DNA of 64,000 bases from Microthrixaceae bacterium (GTDB lineage: Bacteria > Actinomycetota > Acidimicrobiia > Acidimicrobiales > Microtrichaceae): NCBI GenBank assembly GCA_023957975.1, contig JAMLGM010000007.1, positions 153,395 through 217,394 of the forward strand, given 5' to 3'. This document shows, piece after piece, positions 1-12,698 of this stretch. The position numbers and the translations under genes were made by a program. Within the stretch, counting starts at the first letter, position 1; every line of letters starts with the position of its first letter. The notes beneath the pieces are model-generated. The model searched no databases, was not told the DNA's origin, and saw only the letters and a program-made list of their open reading frames with translations.

Positions 1-143
1 CCGGTGTCGGCGAGGGTGCGAATAACCCGCCAGCGATCCTGTGCCCGCAACTGCTCCGCGGCCTCCCTGGCCAAGTCGCTCCACCGACTGGTCGAGGCTG
101 CGGCAATCGGGTGGTGAGGTTGTGCTCGCTTTTCGGGTTCCAT
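1..143 (-). CDS. Partial CDS, probable 8-amino-7-oxononanoate synthase N-terminus
   Basis: A frame opens with ATG at 143 and stays open for 47 codons to the window edge, diverging from bioB. The visible peptide is a hydrophilic N-terminus ending in a WRVIRTLAD-like segment. This resembles the short alpha-helical lead-in of BioF proteins (PLP-dependent condensation of pimeloyl thioester with alanine) before the first conserved substrate-binding block. The catalytic Lys and PLP motifs would lie outside the window, so assignment rests on this weak resemblance plus position next to bioB and bioA. Any other divergent gene is possible. No strong ribosome binding site is visible. Confidence 0.4.
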   Translation of the reverse strand, partial: MEPEKRAQPHHPIAAASTSRWSDLAREAAEQLRAQDRWRVIRTLADT

Positions 144-245
144 GGCGCAGAGGGGTACCCTTTCGACGTCGTCGGCACTCCTTGGCGACGAACGTACCGG
201 CATCGATATCGAAGAATCGATTCCCCCATCCACGGAGACAGCGAC

Positions 246-1292
246 GTGAGCAACACCGCGGAGACACCGACCCAGACCGCGTCCATCGAATCGGCGCCCG
301 ACGAGCTGATCCAGGCGGCGCGCGTTCGGCTGATCGACCGCGGGGGCCACCTGAGCCTCGACGAGGTTCGCGCGTTGTCCGGCCTTCCGACCTCCAAGCT
401 CGGCGAGCTGATGGAACTCGCCCACGAGGTGCGTCTCGCCCGATGCGGCGACATGGTCGAGGTCGAGGGGATCCTGTCGGTGAAGACGGGCGGGTGTCCC
501 GAGGACTGCCATTTCTGCAGCCAGAGTTCGAAGTTCGACACGCCGGTCGCGGCGACCCCGTTCCTCGACACCGAAGAGGTGCTCGAGGCGGCCCGCGAAA
601 CCGCAGCGCTCGGGGCGAGCGAATTCTGCATCGTGTTGGCCGTGCGTGGCCCCGACGAAAAGACCCTGCAACGCATCCTCGAGCTCGTGCCGATCATCGG
701 TGACGAAACCGGCCTCCAGGTCGCCGTGTCGGCCGGCATCCTCACCGAGGACCAGGCGCGACGGCTCGCCGAGGGTGGCGTGCATCGCTACAACCACAAC
801 CTCGAAACCTCGCGGTCGTATTTCCCCAACGTCGTCACGACCCACGATTTCGACGAGCGATGGGAGACCTGCGAACTCGTCAAGCACAACAACATGGAAC
901 TGTGCTGTGGGGTGCTGCTCGGCATGGGCGAAACCGACGAGCAACGGCTCGAACTGATCGGACACCTCCAGGACCTGCAGCCGACCGAGGTGCCGGTCAA
1001 CTTCTTGAACCCGCGGCCCGGCACGCCGTTGGAGCTTCGCCCGATCACTCCGGCAAAGGACGCGCTCAAGTGGGTGGCGCTGTTTCGTTTGGCGCTTCCC
1101 GAGGTCATCCTGCGCTACGCGGGTGGGCGCGAGATCACCCTCGGCGACATGCAGGAGGCTGGCATGACGGCGGGCATCAACGCACTCATCGTCGGCAACT
1201 ACCTCACCACCCTCGGCCGGACGCCGGATCAGGATCTCGACATGCTCGATCGGCTCTCGATGCCCGTCGGCGTGCTCACCAAGGTCGTCTGA
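246..1292 (+). CDS. bioB: Biotin synthase BioB
   Basis: Radical SAM enzyme that inserts sulfur into dethiobiotin, the last step of biotin synthesis; cytosolic. The 348-residue product has the CxxxCxxC SAM-cluster motif at Cys84, Cys88 and Cys91 ([10 protein letters not shown]), an [10 protein letters not shown] block and an [10 protein letters not shown] block typical of BioB. The length is normal. The start chosen is GTG at 246, because GGAGA lies about 7 nt upstream and the protein then begins shortly before the conserved core. An earlier in-frame ATG at 111 would add a non-conserved, compositionally odd extension. The stop is 2 nt before the bioA start, so the two are almost certainly co-transcribed. 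Confidence 0.96.
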   Translation: MSNTAETPTQTASIESAPDELIQAARVRLIDRGGHLSLDEVRALSGLPTSKLGELMELAHEVRLARCGDMVEVEGILSVKTGGCPEDCHFCSQSSKFDTPVAATPFLDTEEVLEAARETAALGASEFCIVLAVRGPDEKTLQRILELVPIIGDETGLQVAVSAGILTEDQARRLAEGGVHRYNHNLETSRSYFPNVVTTHDFDERWETCELVKHNNMELCCGVLLGMGETDEQRLELIGHLQDLQPTEVPVNFLNPRPGTPLELRPITPAKDALKWVALFRLALPEVILRYAGGREITLGDMQEAGMTAGINALIVGNYLTTLGRTPDQDLDMLDRLSMPVGVLTKVV

Positions 1293-1294
1293 AC

Positions 1295-2617
1295 GTGGCC
1301 GCCGAGCGGTCGGCGGACCAACTCCTGGCGCTCGACCAGGCCCACGTCTGGCATCCGTACGCGGCCATGCCCGCCACGGTGCCCGCCGCATTGGTGAACT
1401 CGGCAAGCGGCGTGCGCCTACGCATCGCTTCCCCCCAGGCCGGATCGGACCCGGCGTCGACCAGCGAGGTGATCGACGCCATGAGTTCGTGGTGGGCTGC
1501 GTGTTGGGGCTACCGCCATCCGGTACTCGACGCCGCCGCGCACGCACAGATCGACTCGATGAGCCACGTCATGTTCGGCGGCCTCACCCACCGGCCGGCG
1601 ATCGAACTCGTCGAACGACTCGTCGCTCTGGCGCCGGCCGGCATCGAGCACGTGTTCCTCGCCGACTCCGGATCGGTCGCCGTCGAGGTCGCCACCAAGA
1701 TGGCATTGCAGTACTGGCACGGGCTCGGACAACCGCTGAAGCGACGCCTGCTCACCTGGCGCGGCGGATATCACGGCGACACGCTGCACCCGATGTCGGT
1801 GTGCGACCCCGACGGGGGCATGCACGCGACGTGGACGGGGACCCTGCCCGAGCAGGTGTTTGCGGATGCCCCACCGCCAGGTTTCGCGGCGCCGCTCGAG
1901 GAGACCTACGTCGCCCACCTGCGTTCGGTGATCGAATCGCACCTCAAGGAGTTGGCGGCGATCATCATCGAACCGGTCGTTCAGGGTGCCGGCGGAATGA
2001 CCTTTCACTCCCCCGAGTACCTCCGTGTGTGGCGCGGGCTCGCGGATGAGTACGACCTGTTGTTGATCTTCGACGAGATCGCCACCGGATTCGGGCGCAC
2101 GGGGGAGATTTTCGCCGCCGATCACGCCGGGGTGACGCCCGACATCATGTGTGTCGGCAAGGCGATGACGGGCGGCTATCTCACCATGGCCGCCGCGATG
2201 TGCACGCCGCGGGTGTCCGCCACGATCGCCCAGGGCGACCTGCCGGTGCTCGCCCACGGGCCGACATTCATGGGCAACCCACTCGCCGCAGCGGTGGCGA
2301 ACGCGTCGATCGGTCTGCTCGACTCCACGCCGTGGCGGACCTGGGTGCCGCGCATCGAGCGCGAGTTGGTCGAGGGACTCGAGGGGTTGCGCGACCACCC
2401 GGTCGTGGCCGACGTGCGGGTGCTGGGGGCGATCGGCGTGTGTGAGTTGCGCGAGCCGGTCGACATGGCCGCCGCCACCCGCGCCGCGCTCGACTCGGGC
2501 GTGTGGCTGCGTCCGTTCGGCCGACTCGTCTACACGATGCCGCCGTACATCTCGACCACCGAGGAGGTCGCGGCCATCTGCGCGGCGATCGCCGCGGTCG
2601 CCGACACCAACCGCTGA
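1295..2617 (+). CDS. bioA: Adenosylmethionine-8-amino-7-oxononanoate aminotransferase BioA
   Basis: PLP-dependent class III aminotransferase making 7,8-diaminopelargonate, with SAM as the usual amino donor. The 440-residue product begins near the [13 protein letters not shown] block typical of BioA. It carries [11 protein letters not shown], the [13 protein letters not shown] block, [11 protein letters not shown] and the PLP-binding Lys at about residue 289 in [10 protein letters not shown]. The GTG start at 1295 lies 2 nt after the bioB stop and gives a normal family length. The open frame extends further upstream inside bioB, but that part is only a shadow. No bioD follows; the next gene is convergent behind a strong palindrome. 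Confidence 0.95.
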   Translation: MAAERSADQLLALDQAHVWHPYAAMPATVPAALVNSASGVRLRIASPQAGSDPASTSEVIDAMSSWWAACWGYRHPVLDAAAHAQIDSMSHVMFGGLTHRPAIELVERLVALAPAGIEHVFLADSGSVAVEVATKMALQYWHGLGQPLKRRLLTWRGGYHGDTLHPMSVCDPDGGMHATWTGTLPEQVFADAPPPGFAAPLEETYVAHLRSVIESHLKELAAIIIEPVVQGAGGMTFHSPEYLRVWRGLADEYDLLLIFDEIATGFGRTGEIFAADHAGVTPDIMCVGKAMTGGYLTMAAAMCTPRVSATIAQGDLPVLAHGPTFMGNPLAAAVANASIGLLDSTPWRTWVPRIERELVEGLEGLRDHPVVADVRVLGAIGVCELREPVDMAAATRAALDSGVWLRPFGRLVYTMPPYISTTEEVAAICAAIAAVADTNR

Positions 2618-2650
2618 CCCACCGGTACCCACCCGTACCAGCGCCCACCT

Positions 2651-2700
2651 GTTCTCCGATAACCAGTGGTCGTGATCACGACCACTGGTTATCGGAGAAC
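2651..2700. terminator. 50-bp perfect palindrome between convergent genes
   Basis: Two 25-nt arms (left arm beginning GTTCTCCGATAACC) are exact reverse complements with no spacer, centred at 2675/2676. The element lies between the bioA stop at 2617 and the stop of the convergent acyl-CoA synthetase at 2703, and probably ends both transcripts. The flanks (CCCACCT on the left, AGGTGGG a few bases further on the right) could extend the stem after a bulge and reach into the last codons of the right-hand gene. No T-run follows on either side. Confidence 0.75.
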
Positions 2701-2702
2701 GG

Positions 2703-6143
<3,441 letters not shown>

Positions 6144-6198
6144 GCGCTCGCGCTGCGCGGCCTGGCCGCACGGCCTGGCGAGCCACAGGTGCACGCGT

Positions 6199-6240
6199 AC
6201 GCGAAAGGGGCCGAGTCGGATGACTCGGCCCCTTTCGCGT
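6199..6240. terminator. 19-bp perfect stem-loop terminator after leuA
   Basis: ACGCGAAAGGGGCCGAGTC (6199-6217) pairs perfectly with 6222-6240 around a GGAT loop. It lies 55 nt after the leuA stop and 34 nt beyond the stop of the convergent small gene at 6275, so it can serve both. There is no long T-run. Confidence 0.75.
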
Positions 6241-6274
6241 CGGACGATACGCCCGACTCGTTGTGTCAGGTCAA

Positions 6275-6415
6275 CTACTTGAAGGTGCAGTTGACGTTGA
6301 GTGGGCCTTCAAGGATCGTGACGATGCACGGGCCGACCGGAATCTTGCACGCGCTCGCGGCGAACGGTATCGCCATGATCATTGAGGCAAGGATGACCCT
6401 GCTGGTACGACGCAT
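6275..6415 (-). CDS. 46-residue secreted Cys-containing peptide
   Basis: Short frame with a strong G-rich ribosome binding site 8-9 nt upstream of the ATG at 6415. The N-terminus MRRTSRVILASMIMAIPFAA is a textbook signal peptide (basic start, hydrophobic core, small residues before the cleavage region). The remainder holds three Cys (positions 23, 30 and 43) and a hydrophobic VGPCIVTIL stretch. ASAC before residue 24 is only a weak lipobox. I do not recognise a family. It is convergent to leuA and shares the stem-loop at 6199-6240. A secreted or cell-envelope role is inferred from the signal sequence only. Confidence 0.6.
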   Translation of the reverse strand: MRRTSRVILASMIMAIPFAASACKIPVGPCIVTILEGPLNVNCTFK

Positions 6416-6478
6416 AATTGTTTCCCCCCCCTGTAGTTGTCAGGACACCCGCTACTACAGTCCACCGTTCGCGCCGCG

Positions 6479-7360
6479 TCAAGCATTTCGCTGCGTTCCG
6501 GTGAATACCATCTCCCAACGCCGCAAGTCGTCCATGTCGAAGCCCGCCCGACGCCGGGCATCGTGGTTGAACGGCGGCACCAGTTTCAGCGAGGCCTCGG
6601 CCACGAGACGCTCGAATTCGATCGACCGGTCGACGCCATCTCGATCACACAGGAACCGGAACCACTCCACCCCGACCGCCACATGGCCGACCTCGTCGGC
6701 CAGGACCACCTCGAGGACGTCCGCGCTCTCGTCGTCACCGTGGCGACGGAACCGCTCGATGAGCCCGGGAGTGACGTCGAGACCCCGTGCCTCAAACACC
6801 ATCGGAACCAGGGCCATACGCGAACGCGCGTCGGTGGCGGTGCTCACCGCCATGTCCCACAGGCCGTCGTGGCATCCGAGGTCGCCGTAGGCGATCTCGT
6901 GTTCCGCCAACCTGGATTCGAGCATCCGGAAGTGACCGAACTCCTCGAGCACGACCCGTGTCCAGTCGACGTAGTACTTCGCCGGCATCGCCGCGAAACG
7001 ATGCGCCGCATCGAGCGCGAGATTCACGGCATTGGCCTCGATGTGGGCCAACGCGTGCAGCGTGGCAACCCGCCCCGACTCGGTCCCCCAGGTCCGCCTC
7101 GCCAACTCCCGCGGGGCGACGAGCCTCACCGCCGCCGGCCGCCCCGGACGACGGACATCCACCAGATCGACAGCGTCCGCGAGCTCGGGACCGCCCATGT
7201 CACGGGCCCCGGCGGCCCCGGCGGGATCGCCGAGCTCAGACGCCGCGGTGGCCAAACGCTCGAGCACCGTCTCCTTGTCGGAGAACTCCGTTGCCCGCAA
7301 TGCCTCGCCCGCCAACCGACGGACCTCGGCGATCGTCGGGCCGTCCTCGCTGTTGACCAT
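6479..7360 (-). CDS. DUF455-like ferritin-fold protein
   Basis: The 293-residue product resembles the DUF455 family, a ferritin-like four-helix group related to diiron proteins. Visible metal-ligand candidates are in HIEANAVNLALDAAHR, in the helix around VVLEEFGHFRMLESRL and in DEVGHVAVGVEWF, i.e. paired Glu/ExxH motifs typical of diiron carboxylate sites. The biochemical reaction of the family is not established. The minus-strand ATG at 7360 has TAGAAC 6 nt upstream, which fits a leaderless start. It is divergent from valS, leaving a 99-bp shared promoter region. Confidence 0.7.
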   Translation of the reverse strand: MVNSEDGPTIAEVRRLAGEALRATEFSDKETVLERLATAASELGDPAGAAGARDMGGPELADAVDLVDVRRPGRPAAVRLVAPRELARRTWGTESGRVATLHALAHIEANAVNLALDAAHRFAAMPAKYYVDWTRVVLEEFGHFRMLESRLAEHEIAYGDLGCHDGLWDMAVSTATDARSRMALVPMVFEARGLDVTPGLIERFRRHGDDESADVLEVVLADEVGHVAVGVEWFRFLCDRDGVDRSIEFERLVAEASLKLVPPFNHDARRRAGFDMDDLRRWEMVFTGTQRNA

Positions 7361-7459
7361 CGCACCGTTCTACCCCATCGACGGAGCCGACACGTGGGTC
7401 GGCCCGGGCCCGCAACCCCTCCGGCCCACCTGGCGACACACGGTACGATTGGCGCATCT

Positions 7460-10075
7460 ATGAGTACCGCACCACAGCCCCGCCCCGAACGCAGCGTCCC
7501 CGAAAAACCGGGGCTCGAGGGGCTCGAGGCCAAGTGGGGTGCGCTGTGGGAGGAACAGGGCACCTACCGTTTCGATCGCTCCGCGACCCGTGACGACGTC
7601 TTTTCCGTCGACACCCCGCCGCCGACCGTGTCGGGCTCCCTGCACGTCGGCCACGTGTTTTCCTACACCCACACCGACACCATCGCCCGCTTCCACCGCA
7701 TGTGCGGCAAGCAGGTGTTCTATCCGATGGGCTGGGACGACAACGGGGTGCCCACCGAGCGACGGGTCGAGAACTTCTTCGGGGTCCGCTGCAATGCGAC
7801 CCTCGCCTATGACCCCACCTTCACCCCACCGGACAAGCCCGCCAAGGACCGCAAGGACTTCGTGGAGGTCAGCCGACGCAACTTCATCGAACTGTGCGAG
7901 CGGCTCACCCACGACGACGAGAAGGTCTTCGAGGACCTGTGGCGAAAGCTCGGTCTGTCGGTCGACTGGACCATGACCTATGAGACGATCGGGGCCAAGG
8001 CCCGCCTCGTCAGCCAGAAGGCCTTCCTCGACGACCTCGGCCGCGGCGATGCCTACAGCCAGGATGCTCCCTCGATGTGGGACGTGACGTTCCAGATGGC
8101 GGTGAGTCAGGCCGAGGTGGAGGACCATGAACGCCCCGGCGCGTATCACGACATCGTGTTCCCGTTCAGCGACGAGACGACCGAAGCCTCCGCCGAGTTC
8201 ACCCACGGCGACCGTCGGGGCGTGAAGATCTCGACGACTCGACCCGAACTGCTGGTGAGTTGTGTGGCGATCGTGTGTCACCCCGACGACGAACGCTATG
8301 CGAGCCTCATCGGAACGAACGTGACCACCCCGCTGTTCGACGTCGAGGTGCCGATAGTTGCTCACCGTCTCGCCGACCCCGACAAGGGCACCGGCGCGGC
8401 GATGATCTGCACGTTCGGCGACAACACCGACGTCATCTGGTGGCGCGAGTTGAACCTTCCGGCGCGGGCCGTCATCGAGCGCGACGGCCGTTTCGCGGCG
8501 GACGCGCCCGAGTGGGTCACCTCCGAGTCCGGACGAGCGGCGTACGGACAGTTCGCGCGAAAGGCCTCGGGCGGGGCGCGCAACGTGGTGGTCGAGTTGT
8601 TGCGCGACGCCGGCGCGCTCGTCGGCGAGATCCGACAGATCACCCACCCGGTCAAGTTCTACGAAAAGGGCGACAAACCACTCGAGATCGTCCAGTCGCG
8701 GCAGTGGTACCTGCGCAACGGCGGTCGAGATTCCGACCTGCGCGACCTGCTGATCCGCCGCGGCGACGAACTCGACTGGCATCCGCCCTACATGCAGGCC
8801 CGCTACACCGACTGGGTGAACGGGCTCAACGGCGACTGGCTGGTGAGCCGCCAGCGGTACTTCGGCGTGCCGATCCCCGTGTGGTACCGCCTCGACGCCG
8901 AGGGCGAGGCCGACTACGACCACCCGCTCGTGCCGACCGCCGCTCAACTGCCGGTCGATCCGCAAATCGACGTGCCGGCCGGCTACAGCGAATCCCAACG
9001 CAACCAACCGGGCGGGTTCCGGGCCGATCCCGACATCCTCGACACGTGGGCGACCTCCTCGCTCACCCCGCAGATCGCATGTGGCTGGGGAACCGACGAC
9101 GACCTGTTCGCTCGCACGTTTCCGATGGATCTTCGCCCGCAGGGCCACGACATCATCCGGACGTGGCTGTTTTCCACGATGGTGCGTTCGAATGCCCAGC
9201 AGGGTCGCGCCCCGTGGTCGAACGCATCGTTGTCGGGGTGGATCCTCGACCCCGACCGCAAGAAGATGTCGAAGTCGAAGGGCAACGTCGTCACCCCGGC
9301 GCACCTGCTCGACAGCTACGGCTCCGACGGGGTTCGGTACTGGGCGGCATCGGGTCGGCCCGGCACCGACACGGCCTTCGACGAAAAGGAAATGAAGGTC
9401 GGCCGTCGCCTGGCCATCAAGTTGCTCAACGCCAGCCGGTTCGCGCTCAGCTTCGGTGGCGACCCGCTCGGGGCAGTGAACGAACCCGTCGACGTCGCAC
9501 TCCTCGCCGAACTGTCCGCGCTCGTCGCTGAGGCCACCTCCGCGTTCGAACGCTTCGACTATGCCCGTGCGCTCGAACGCACCGAAACGTTCTTTTGGAG
9601 CTTCTGCGACAACTATCTCGAACTCGTGAAGATCCGGGCCTACGGCGACAGCGACGCATCCGCCTCGGCGGCGAACGCGTTGGCGCGAGCCGTCAGCGTG
9701 TTGCAACGGCTGTTCGCCCCGTTCCTCCCATTCGCCACCGAGGAGGCGTGGTCGTGGTGGATGCAGGGTTCGGTGCACGGCGCCCCGTGGCCGACCGTCG
9801 CCGAACTCGATGTCGAGGCAGCCGCCACCGACCTTCCCGTCCTCGCGGTCGTCGAGAACGTCCTTCGCGACGTGCGGCGCGCGAAGTCCGAGGCCAAGGT
9901 CGGCATGAAAGCCGACGTCGAACGCGTCGTGGTGAGCGACGACTCGGCGCACCTTGCCGCGCTCGAACTCGTCGCCGCCGACCTGCGCGAAGCGTTGCGC
10001 ATCGCAACGCTCGATACCACACCCGGGGCCAGCTACTCGATCGACGTCACCCTCGCGCCGCCGCCCGCCGAATAG
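7460..10075 (+). CDS. valS: Valyl-tRNA synthetase
   Basis: Class I aminoacyl-tRNA synthetase that charges tRNA-Val. The HIGH-type motif is HVGH at residues 62-65 (PPPTVSGSLHVGH), and KMSKS is at about 602-606. The CP1 editing domain lies between, and an anticodon-binding domain follows. The product has 871 residues and ends without an obvious C-terminal coiled-coil arm, so it looks like the shorter ValS type. The ATG at 7460 lies 10 nt after a TACGAT -10-like box. A longer open frame upstream is antisense to the DUF455 gene and is not real. The stop is 4 nt from the stop of the convergent DUF2079 gene. Confidence 0.95.
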   Translation: MSTAPQPRPERSVPEKPGLEGLEAKWGALWEEQGTYRFDRSATRDDVFSVDTPPPTVSGSLHVGHVFSYTHTDTIARFHRMCGKQVFYPMGWDDNGVPTERRVENFFGVRCNATLAYDPTFTPPDKPAKDRKDFVEVSRRNFIELCERLTHDDEKVFEDLWRKLGLSVDWTMTYETIGAKARLVSQKAFLDDLGRGDAYSQDAPSMWDVTFQMAVSQAEVEDHERPGAYHDIVFPFSDETTEASAEFTHGDRRGVKISTTRPELLVSCVAIVCHPDDERYASLIGTNVTTPLFDVEVPIVAHRLADPDKGTGAAMICTFGDNTDVIWWRELNLPARAVIERDGRFAADAPEWVTSESGRAAYGQFARKASGGARNVVVELLRDAGALVGEIRQITHPVKFYEKGDKPLEIVQSRQWYLRNGGRDSDLRDLLIRRGDELDWHPPYMQARYTDWVNGLNGDWLVSRQRYFGVPIPVWYRLDAEGEADYDHPLVPTAAQLPVDPQIDVPAGYSESQRNQPGGFRADPDILDTWATSSLTPQIACGWGTDDDLFARTFPMDLRPQGHDIIRTWLFSTMVRSNAQQGRAPWSNASLSGWILDPDRKKMSKSKGNVVTPAHLLDSYGSDGVRYWAASGRPGTDTAFDEKEMKVGRRLAIKLLNASRFALSFGGDPLGAVNEPVDVALLAELSALVAEATSAFERFDYARALERTETFFWSFCDNYLELVKIRAYGDSDASASAANALARAVSVLQRLFAPFLPFATEEAWSWWMQGSVHGAPWPTVAELDVEAAATDLPVLAVVENVLRDVRRAKSEAKVGMKADVERVVVSDDSAHLAALELVAADLREALRIATLDTTPGASYSIDVTLAPPPAE

Positions 10076-10079
10076 CGCG

Positions 10080-11756
10080 TCAGGGGGCGCGACGCCTCAA
10101 CAGGTAGAGATCGGCAACGCGATCGGGCGGCGTGGCCACCCGGTGGGTCACCACCTCGAAATCGCCGCTGTTGCGCACTTCGTCGAACAACATCTGATCT
10201 GTGGCGTTCAAGCGCGCACGGTCGATCAGCACCACGTCCACGGTCGCCGGGTCGGGGGGCTCGACGGTCGAGCCTGCAGCTCCGTAGTTCGACAGCCGCC
10301 ACGGGTTCGGAAACGTGTAGATGTACTCGCGATGAGACAGGTGTGGCACGAAGAAATAGTTGGTCGACACGACGTCGTCGCCGTCGATTTCGGCCATGAC
10401 CTCGCGGTACACCTGATTGGTCGGATCGTCGACAACCCGCCAGTACCCCCGCGAAAAGTCGGCCCCCCACGGGCCGATACCCCGGTCATGGGTCGTGACG
10501 ACGCCGACCACCAGCATCGAGATCAGCGCCCAAGCGACGATCGCGCGTTTGCGTTTCACCACGCTCCACACGGTGGCCAACAGCACCCCGGCAAAGGGCA
10601 TGAGCGCGTAGTGCCAGCGAAGGTCCCAGGTGAATGGCTGCATCGTGGCCGAGTTGACGAGGTGCTGGGGCAGCCCGACCAGCAACAGGATGGGACTGAG
10701 TAGCCCGACGTATCCGAACGGCTGCATGAGCGTCGCGAATCCTCGAGGCGGAGGGTACACCTCCTCGAGGATCTGGCCGGACGGGCACACGATGTCGGTG
10801 CGACCAGGGTCTGCTTCGTGAAGCGACCCGTCCCAGAATCCGTGACACAGCACGGTGTCGGCGAAGGGCCCGGGATCGGTCACCGCGCCGACCACCACCT
10901 CGGTCGAATTGTTGCCGAGGGGGCCGAACAATCCGTCGAACACCGAGTGCTGATCGAACGCCGGCATGATCAGGCGCGTCGCGAGGACGAACCACAGCAT
11001 CGACACCCCGATCGTCGCCAACGCGACTCGACGCTCGCGAAGCATGAGCCCGACGGCGAGTCCGATCATCGCCGTCGCTAGAGCGATGTCCTCCTTCCAG
11101 ATCACGGCGCCGAAGATGCACACCCAGTACCAGCGCCACCGTCTCACCGAGGCTGTGTAGAACGCCCCGACCACGAACGGTAACGCCAGGCTTTCGGCGT
11201 GGAACGTCTCCTGGATCATCCACTGCGGCGAGAAGTGAGCCAGATACACCACGACCAGCCACGCCCCCGCCCAGTTCGAGCGCAGGTGTGTGCGGGCCAA
11301 CAGGAAGATGGGCACCGACGTGGCGACGATCCCCAGCAGGTTCATCACGTTCAGGAAGTGGGGGCCGCCGACTCCGATCCAATAGAAGGGGACGAACAAC
11401 AGGAATCCAAGGTTTGCGTGGTGCCCGAACAGGTTCATGCCCCGCGTCGTCATGAAGTTGCGGCCATGGGCGGTCTGCCAGATGCCGTTGTCGTACATGC
11501 CGAGGTCGTAGTCGAAGGTGCCGAAGTACTCGTGTCGCTTCCATTGCAGCACCGCGAAGAGCAGCGTGTAGACCGCCACGACGACCGCAACGACAACCAG
11601 TGGGGCTCGCCGGCGCAGTCCCGTCGATGCACGCCAGCGCTCCATCGTCGGTTCGAGCGGGCGGCTCACGGCACCGACGATCGCGTCGACGCTGACTCCG
11701 ATCCCGTGCCAGTGACGACCGAATGCGCTGGTGAAGTTCGGACCCGATAGAGCCAT
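10080..11756 (-). CDS. DUF2079 polytopic membrane protein
   Basis: The 558-residue protein has many hydrophobic segments (first about residues 50-70, then repeated segments to about 440) and the DUF2079 signature region (YDLGMYDNGIWQTAHGRNF followed by HHANLGFLLFVPFYW). DUF2079 proteins look like GT-C-fold glycosyltransferases or mannosyltransferases, with an acidic motif after the first membrane helix; here EYFGTFDYDLG may play that part. The lipid-linked sugar donor and acceptor are unknown. The C-terminal part is soluble and probably extracytoplasmic. It is convergent to valS with almost no spacer and divergent from bfd. Confidence 0.75.
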   Translation of the reverse strand: MALSGPNFTSAFGRHWHGIGVSVDAIVGAVSRPLEPTMERWRASTGLRRRAPLVVVAVVVAVYTLLFAVLQWKRHEYFGTFDYDLGMYDNGIWQTAHGRNFMTTRGMNLFGHHANLGFLLFVPFYWIGVGGPHFLNVMNLLGIVATSVPIFLLARTHLRSNWAGAWLVVVYLAHFSPQWMIQETFHAESLALPFVVGAFYTASVRRWRWYWVCIFGAVIWKEDIALATAMIGLAVGLMLRERRVALATIGVSMLWFVLATRLIMPAFDQHSVFDGLFGPLGNNSTEVVVGAVTDPGPFADTVLCHGFWDGSLHEADPGRTDIVCPSGQILEEVYPPPRGFATLMQPFGYVGLLSPILLLVGLPQHLVNSATMQPFTWDLRWHYALMPFAGVLLATVWSVVKRKRAIVAWALISMLVVGVVTTHDRGIGPWGADFSRGYWRVVDDPTNQVYREVMAEIDGDDVVSTNYFFVPHLSHREYIYTFPNPWRLSNYGAAGSTVEPPDPATVDVVLIDRARLNATDQMLFDEVRNSGDFEVVTHRVATPPDRVADLYLLRRRAP

Positions 11757-11855
11757 CGGCCTCAGTCTGGCAGAGCCTCTGCGCCTACCCGCGAATGCGG
11801 CCGGGCACGTCGATCGAACCTTTCGGAAAAAAATAGGTGGTCCTGCACCGCAACG

Positions 11856-11874
11856 TTAGGTATGCTGAACAACA
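11856..11874 (+). promoter_or_regulatory. -10 box and candidate IdeR/DtxR iron box of bfd
   Basis: TATGCT (11861-11866) lies 7 nt before the ATG at 11874 and acts as a candidate -10 for a leaderless mRNA. The 19 nt starting TTAGGT at 11856 match the DtxR/IdeR consensus as I recall it at 11 of 19 positions. This includes the whole first TTAGGT hexamer and the central AAC. That is a weak match overall, but bfd and bfr genes are known iron-regulator targets in actinobacteria. Confidence 0.4.
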
Positions 11875-12065
11875 TGCTCGTGTGCTCATGCAACGCAGTA
11901 TTTGAGGGAGCCGTTCGCAAGGCGGTCTCGGGGGGCGCTGCGTGCGTCGATGAGGTCAGCACCATGTGCGGTGCCGGCACCGATTGTGGCTCGTGTATCG
12001 ACCACATCGAAGAGATCATCGACGAGGTGAACACCGAGGTTCGGGTTTCAATCCAGGCGGCGTAA
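11874..12065 (+). CDS. bfd: Bacterioferritin-associated ferredoxin
   Basis: The 63-residue [2Fe-2S] protein is expected to donate electrons to bacterioferritin so stored iron can be released. The four cluster Cys are Cys4, Cys6, Cys38 and Cys41 (MLVCSCNAV and CGSC), the CxC-x31-CxxC pattern of Bfd. The second ATG at 11874 is chosen over 11862 because it puts the first Cys at position 4, as in other Bfds, and because the -10 box would place transcription start there. bfr follows 117 nt downstream in the same direction, supporting the functional pairing. Confidence 0.9.
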   Translation: MLVCSCNAVFEGAVRKAVSGGAACVDEVSTMCGAGTDCGSCIDHIEEIIDEVNTEVRVSIQAA

Positions 12066-12182
12066 AGCCCCGAAAAACAAGGCCGTAAGGCCCTCCACAC
12101 GTCGCGCGAGTGGTTCTCATTTCATTACCTTGGGGCGCTACGGTGATGCCGCGCACCGCTGCGCTCAACGATGGAGGTCCCC

Positions 12183-12665
12183 ATGCAGGGCAATGCCGAG
12201 GTCATCGACGTTCTCAACGAGGTACTCACCGCCGAACTCACGGCGATCAACCAGTACTTCGTCCACGCCAAGATGTGCTCCAACTGGGGGTACAACCGTT
12301 TGGCTCACCACATCCGCGACGAGTCCATCGACGAGATGCGCCACGCCGAGGAACTCATCGACCGGGTCCTGTATCTCGACGGTGTGCCGAACCTTCAGCG
12401 GCTGTATGCGTTGCGCGTCGGCGAGGACGTCGTCGAGCAGTTCAACAACGATCTGGCCGTCGAGCGCGAGGCGGTCGACCGCCTGCGACGCGGCATCGCG
12501 TTGTGCAACGAGGTCGCCGACCACGGCACGCGCCAACTCTTCGAAAAGATCCTCGTCGCCGAGGAAGAACACATCGACTGGCTCGAAACCCAGCTCACCA
12601 CGATCGAACAGATCGGCGTGCAGAACTACCTGAGCGAGCAGCTCGGCGAGCACCCCTCGCACTGA
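12183..12665 (+). CDS. bfr: Bacterioferritin
   Basis: The 160-residue haem-containing ferritin stores iron as a 24-mer. All ferroxidase ligands align by number with E. coli Bfr: Glu18, Glu51, His54, Glu94, Glu127 and His130, and the haem ligand Met52 is in DEMRHA. The start is the ATG at 12183, preceded by GGAGGT; an in-frame ATG at 12171 overlaps that ribosome binding site and would add four residues. It lies downstream of bfd. The 117-nt gap probably carries its own promoter, but I see no convincing iron box in it. Confidence 0.95.
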   Translation: MQGNAEVIDVLNEVLTAELTAINQYFVHAKMCSNWGYNRLAHHIRDESIDEMRHAEELIDRVLYLDGVPNLQRLYALRVGEDVVEQFNNDLAVEREAVDRLRRGIALCNEVADHGTRQLFEKILVAEEEHIDWLETQLTTIEQIGVQNYLSEQLGEHPSH

Positions 12666-12698
12666 CCAGCCAGATGGTGGCTCAGGCGAGATGGCGGC

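Noticed and set aside
1418..2632. 404-codon open frame antisense to bioA
   Set aside because: High-GC shadow of a clear gene; Arg/His-rich translation with no family signal.
7361..7459. Possible T-box riboswitch before valS
   Set aside because: Only 99 bp, no specifier stem or T-box sequence, and the -10 box lies about 10 nt before the ATG.
7370..9952. 860-codon open frame antisense to valS
   Set aside because: Shadow of valS codon bias; implausible composition.
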